DNA of 64,000 nucleotides from Deltaproteobacteria bacterium (GTDB taxonomy: Bacteria; Myxococcota_A; UBA9160; UBA4427), in the NCBI GenBank assembly GCA_002719955.1, contig PBFW01000073.1, forward strand, positions 1 to 64,000, read 5' to 3'. Numbering within the stretch: the stretch's first letter is position 1; each line of letters opens with the position of its first letter. The notes beneath the pieces are model-generated. The model had not been told where the DNA came from. It ran no database searches and saw only the letters and a list, made by a program, of their open reading frames with translations. Shown here one piece after another: positions 62,445 through 64,000 of the stretch. Made by a program: the position numbers and the translations under genes.

Positions 62445-63647
62445 GTGGGGGATGAAAAGGGCATCGTCGCCGACCGCATTCGCAGCGATGCAAGCGCGGT
62501 CGCGGGCTTAGACGACCCCGAGGCGTATCTCTTTGATGCGAATCTCGAGGCGCTGGTGGATTCGGTCAACCGCGAGGGTGACCTGCCGGAGTCCGGTTTG
62601 AAGGAGACCCACAGCGAATTCACCCACGCCCTGGCGAATCGGCTCCTCACGCTGAAATGGGTTGGGGATCACCCCGAAATCCTCGATGAGCCCATCACTG
62701 GCCCGATCTTCCTGACCGGCTTGCCGCGCTCGGGAACCACCTTCTTCCAACAACTCTTCGATCGCAATCACGACCTGCGGCTGATCAGGACCTGGGAGAC
62801 GATTTCGCCCTGCCCCCCCCCGGCGATCGACCCCGAATCACGCCAGCAGCGAATCGCGACCGTTCGCGCCCACGACGACGCATTGCGGAAGAAGATCAGC
62901 GAATTCGACGCGATTCACCTTCGCGACGCCGAGGGTGCCGAGGAATGCCATCATTTTCTGGCGCAGACGTTCTCGGCCATCGGCTTCCACAATTACATGA
63001 ACGTGCCCTCCTACGTGGAGTACCTATTCTCGGATCTGGATCTAGCGGCCGCCTATCGCGCGCACAAGCGTCAACTCCAGCTCCTACAATGGGGCGGGAC
63101 ACGCAAGCGGTGGGCTCTGAAATATCCGAACCACCTCATCGCCATGGAAGAGATCCTGCGCGTCCACCCGGACGCGACCTTCGTCATGACCCACCGCGAC
63201 CCGGTTCAGACCCTCGCTTCCCTCTGTCGGCTCACGGCCGCTTTCCGCGTGCCCAGAATGCGGCGGATCGATCCCGGCGAAGTCGGCGCCCAGATGTTCG
63301 ATTTTATCGCCCGCCACCTCGACCGTCTGATGCGCTTCGCGACATCGGAAGAGGGGCCCGCGCGCATCGTCAACGTCGATTATTATGATCTGGTCGTTTC
63401 GCCCGCCGACACATTGGCGAAGGCCTACCAAGGACTCGGCATGGAAATGCCGGCCTCCCTCAGGCACGACGTGGAGCAATGGCGCCTGGCCAACCCGAAA
63501 GGCAAACGCGGCGTGGCCCCCTACACGTTGGAGGAATTCGGTCTGATCGACGACGAGGTCGCCGAACGATTCTCTTCCTATACCCGCCATTTCGACATAC
63601 CCCGCGAAGGGGAGGCCGAACGACGGCATGCGAGTCCCCACCCATGA
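62445..63647 (+). CDS. PAPS-dependent sulfotransferase-family protein
   Basis: 400 residues from GTG at 62445 with GGGAG nine bases upstream. The 5'-phosphosulfate loop is TGLPRSGTTFFQQLF (91-105) and the 3'-phosphate segment is MTHRDPVQTLASLCRL (about 246-261). This is the Sulfotransfer_3-type family common in these lineages, where many members have no proven activity. Its place after the crotonase and its four-base overlap with the next gene put it in the operon. A role in modifying a hydroxylated substrate is possible; unproven. Confidence 0.85.
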   Translation: MGDEKGIVADRIRSDASAVAGLDDPEAYLFDANLEALVDSVNREGDLPESGLKETHSEFTHALANRLLTLKWVGDHPEILDEPITGPIFLTGLPRSGTTFFQQLFDRNHDLRLIRTWETISPCPPPAIDPESRQQRIATVRAHDDALRKKISEFDAIHLRDAEGAEECHHFLAQTFSAIGFHNYMNVPSYVEYLFSDLDLAAAYRAHKRQLQLLQWGGTRKRWALKYPNHLIAMEEILRVHPDATFVMTHRDPVQTLASLCRLTAAFRVPRMRRIDPGEVGAQMFDFIARHLDRLMRFATSEEGPARIVNVDYYDLVVSPADTLAKAYQGLGMEMPASLRHDVEQWRLANPKGKRGVAPYTLEEFGLIDDEVAERFSSYTRHFDIPREGEAERRHASPHP

Positions 63648-64000
63648 GTGCTGGCTACCAGGCCCTTCTCGATGTCCAACGAAAAGGACTGGCCGCCATC
63701 ACAGCGGCCGCTCCGGATGCCACGACCCGCGCGGAGGGCGTGGCCTACCTGACCCGTCTCTCGGCCTCCATCATGGAACGCAGCCTCCCGGCGCCATCAG
63801 CCTCCACGGCCGCCTTCGGCTACAACCGGTTCCCGATGGCCGGTGCGAATCCGGATTGTCGGATGGGGCAGATGCAGCTCGACCCGCAGGCGCATTATCT
63901 GATCGAGGGGGTGCGCCATGGAGCGGATCGGATTGCCTTCGGGCTCTACACGCCCAGACCCGGCGCTGGGCTCGATCTCGACGACTACTTGAACCTCGAA
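63644..64000 (+). CDS. Uncharacterised protein, possibly DUF1214-like, cut by window end
   Basis: 119 residues visible from the ATG at 63644, which overlaps the sulfotransferase stop (ATGA). AEGVAYLTRLSASIMERSL, NPDCRMGQMQLDPQAHYLIEG and ADRIAFGLYTP look like the N-terminal part of DUF1214-type proteins, which follow sulfotransferases in similar operons. The C-terminus lies outside the window, so the assignment is tentative. Function unknown. Confidence 0.6.
   Translation, partial: MSAGYQALLDVQRKGLAAITAAAPDATTRAEGVAYLTRLSASIMERSLPAPSASTAAFGYNRFPMAGANPDCRMGQMQLDPQAHYLIEGVRHGADRIAFGLYTPRPGAGLDLDDYLNLE

Overview
The window is gene-dense, high-GC bacterial chromosome with a catabolic character. 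I see no rRNA, tRNA, CRISPR array, phage gene or intact insertion sequence. Gene content points to an aerobic, soil- or water-type 'deltaproteobacterial' lineage (Myxococcota, Binatota or a neighbour). The pointers are a DUF4215 Cys-rich repeat on a secreted lipoprotein (28098-29900), many SDR, LLM, Rieske, CaiB and ACMSD-type amidohydrolase paralogues, a neutral-lipid acyltransferase operon and quinoprotein/cytochrome c genes. Lineage is inference; no marker gene is present.

Layout. (1) 1-3966, minus strand: a ring-oxidation operon (LLM flavoprotein, Rieske dioxygenase alpha and beta, an internally deleted SDR, a dimeric alpha/beta-barrel protein), divergent from a TetR regulator and an acyl-CoA dehydrogenase-like protein (4132-5980). 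(2) 6077-12621, minus: a periplasmic barrel protein, an LRAT-domain protein, a HAD phosphatase-PlsC fusion, a WS/DGAT and PlsB, i.e. a glycerolipid/wax ester assembly operon, divergent from a LysR regulator. (3) 13983-17144, plus: D-aminoacylase-type amidohydrolase and amidase. (4) 17190-30262: mixed singletons, including a DUF1232/J-domain protein, a secreted CehA/McbA metallohydrolase, a frameshifted cyclic-nucleotide-binding-domain gene, an acyl-CoA dehydrogenase/phosphotransferase pair convergent with an acyl-CoA synthetase, and a secreted haem-propeller lipoprotein with a small cytochrome c. (5) 30276-38359: PQQ dehydrogenase, two SDRs, and a minus-strand set of amidohydrolase, two small barrel proteins and formate-THF ligase. 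(6) 38608-44979: a wrecked putA-like gene and an RND efflux operon. (7) 45014-52779: a second oxygenase neighbourhood (LLM, amidohydrolase, Rieske protein, EthD-like, VOC) plus SDR. (8) 53234-64000: PAS-LuxR regulator, then a tight plus-strand run of acetone-carboxylase beta/alpha/gamma homologues, two CaiB-type CoA-transferases, a MenB/BadI-like crotonase, a sulfotransferase and a partial gene.

The most interesting system is region 8. It reads as a coherent route: ATP-dependent carboxylation of a ketone to a beta-keto acid, CoA transfer by a possibly heteromeric class III transferase, then C-C cleavage of the beta-ketoacyl-CoA by a BadI-like enzyme. Acetone pathways use different enzymes after carboxylation, so a larger or cyclic ketone is a reasonable guess. 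A second theme is gene decay: at least four genes are internally deleted, truncated or frameshifted (514-942, 22415-23105, 38608-39306, 45014-45244). These need checking against reads before being treated as biology. Two genes appear to use CTG starts, one of them behind a strong ribosome binding site.
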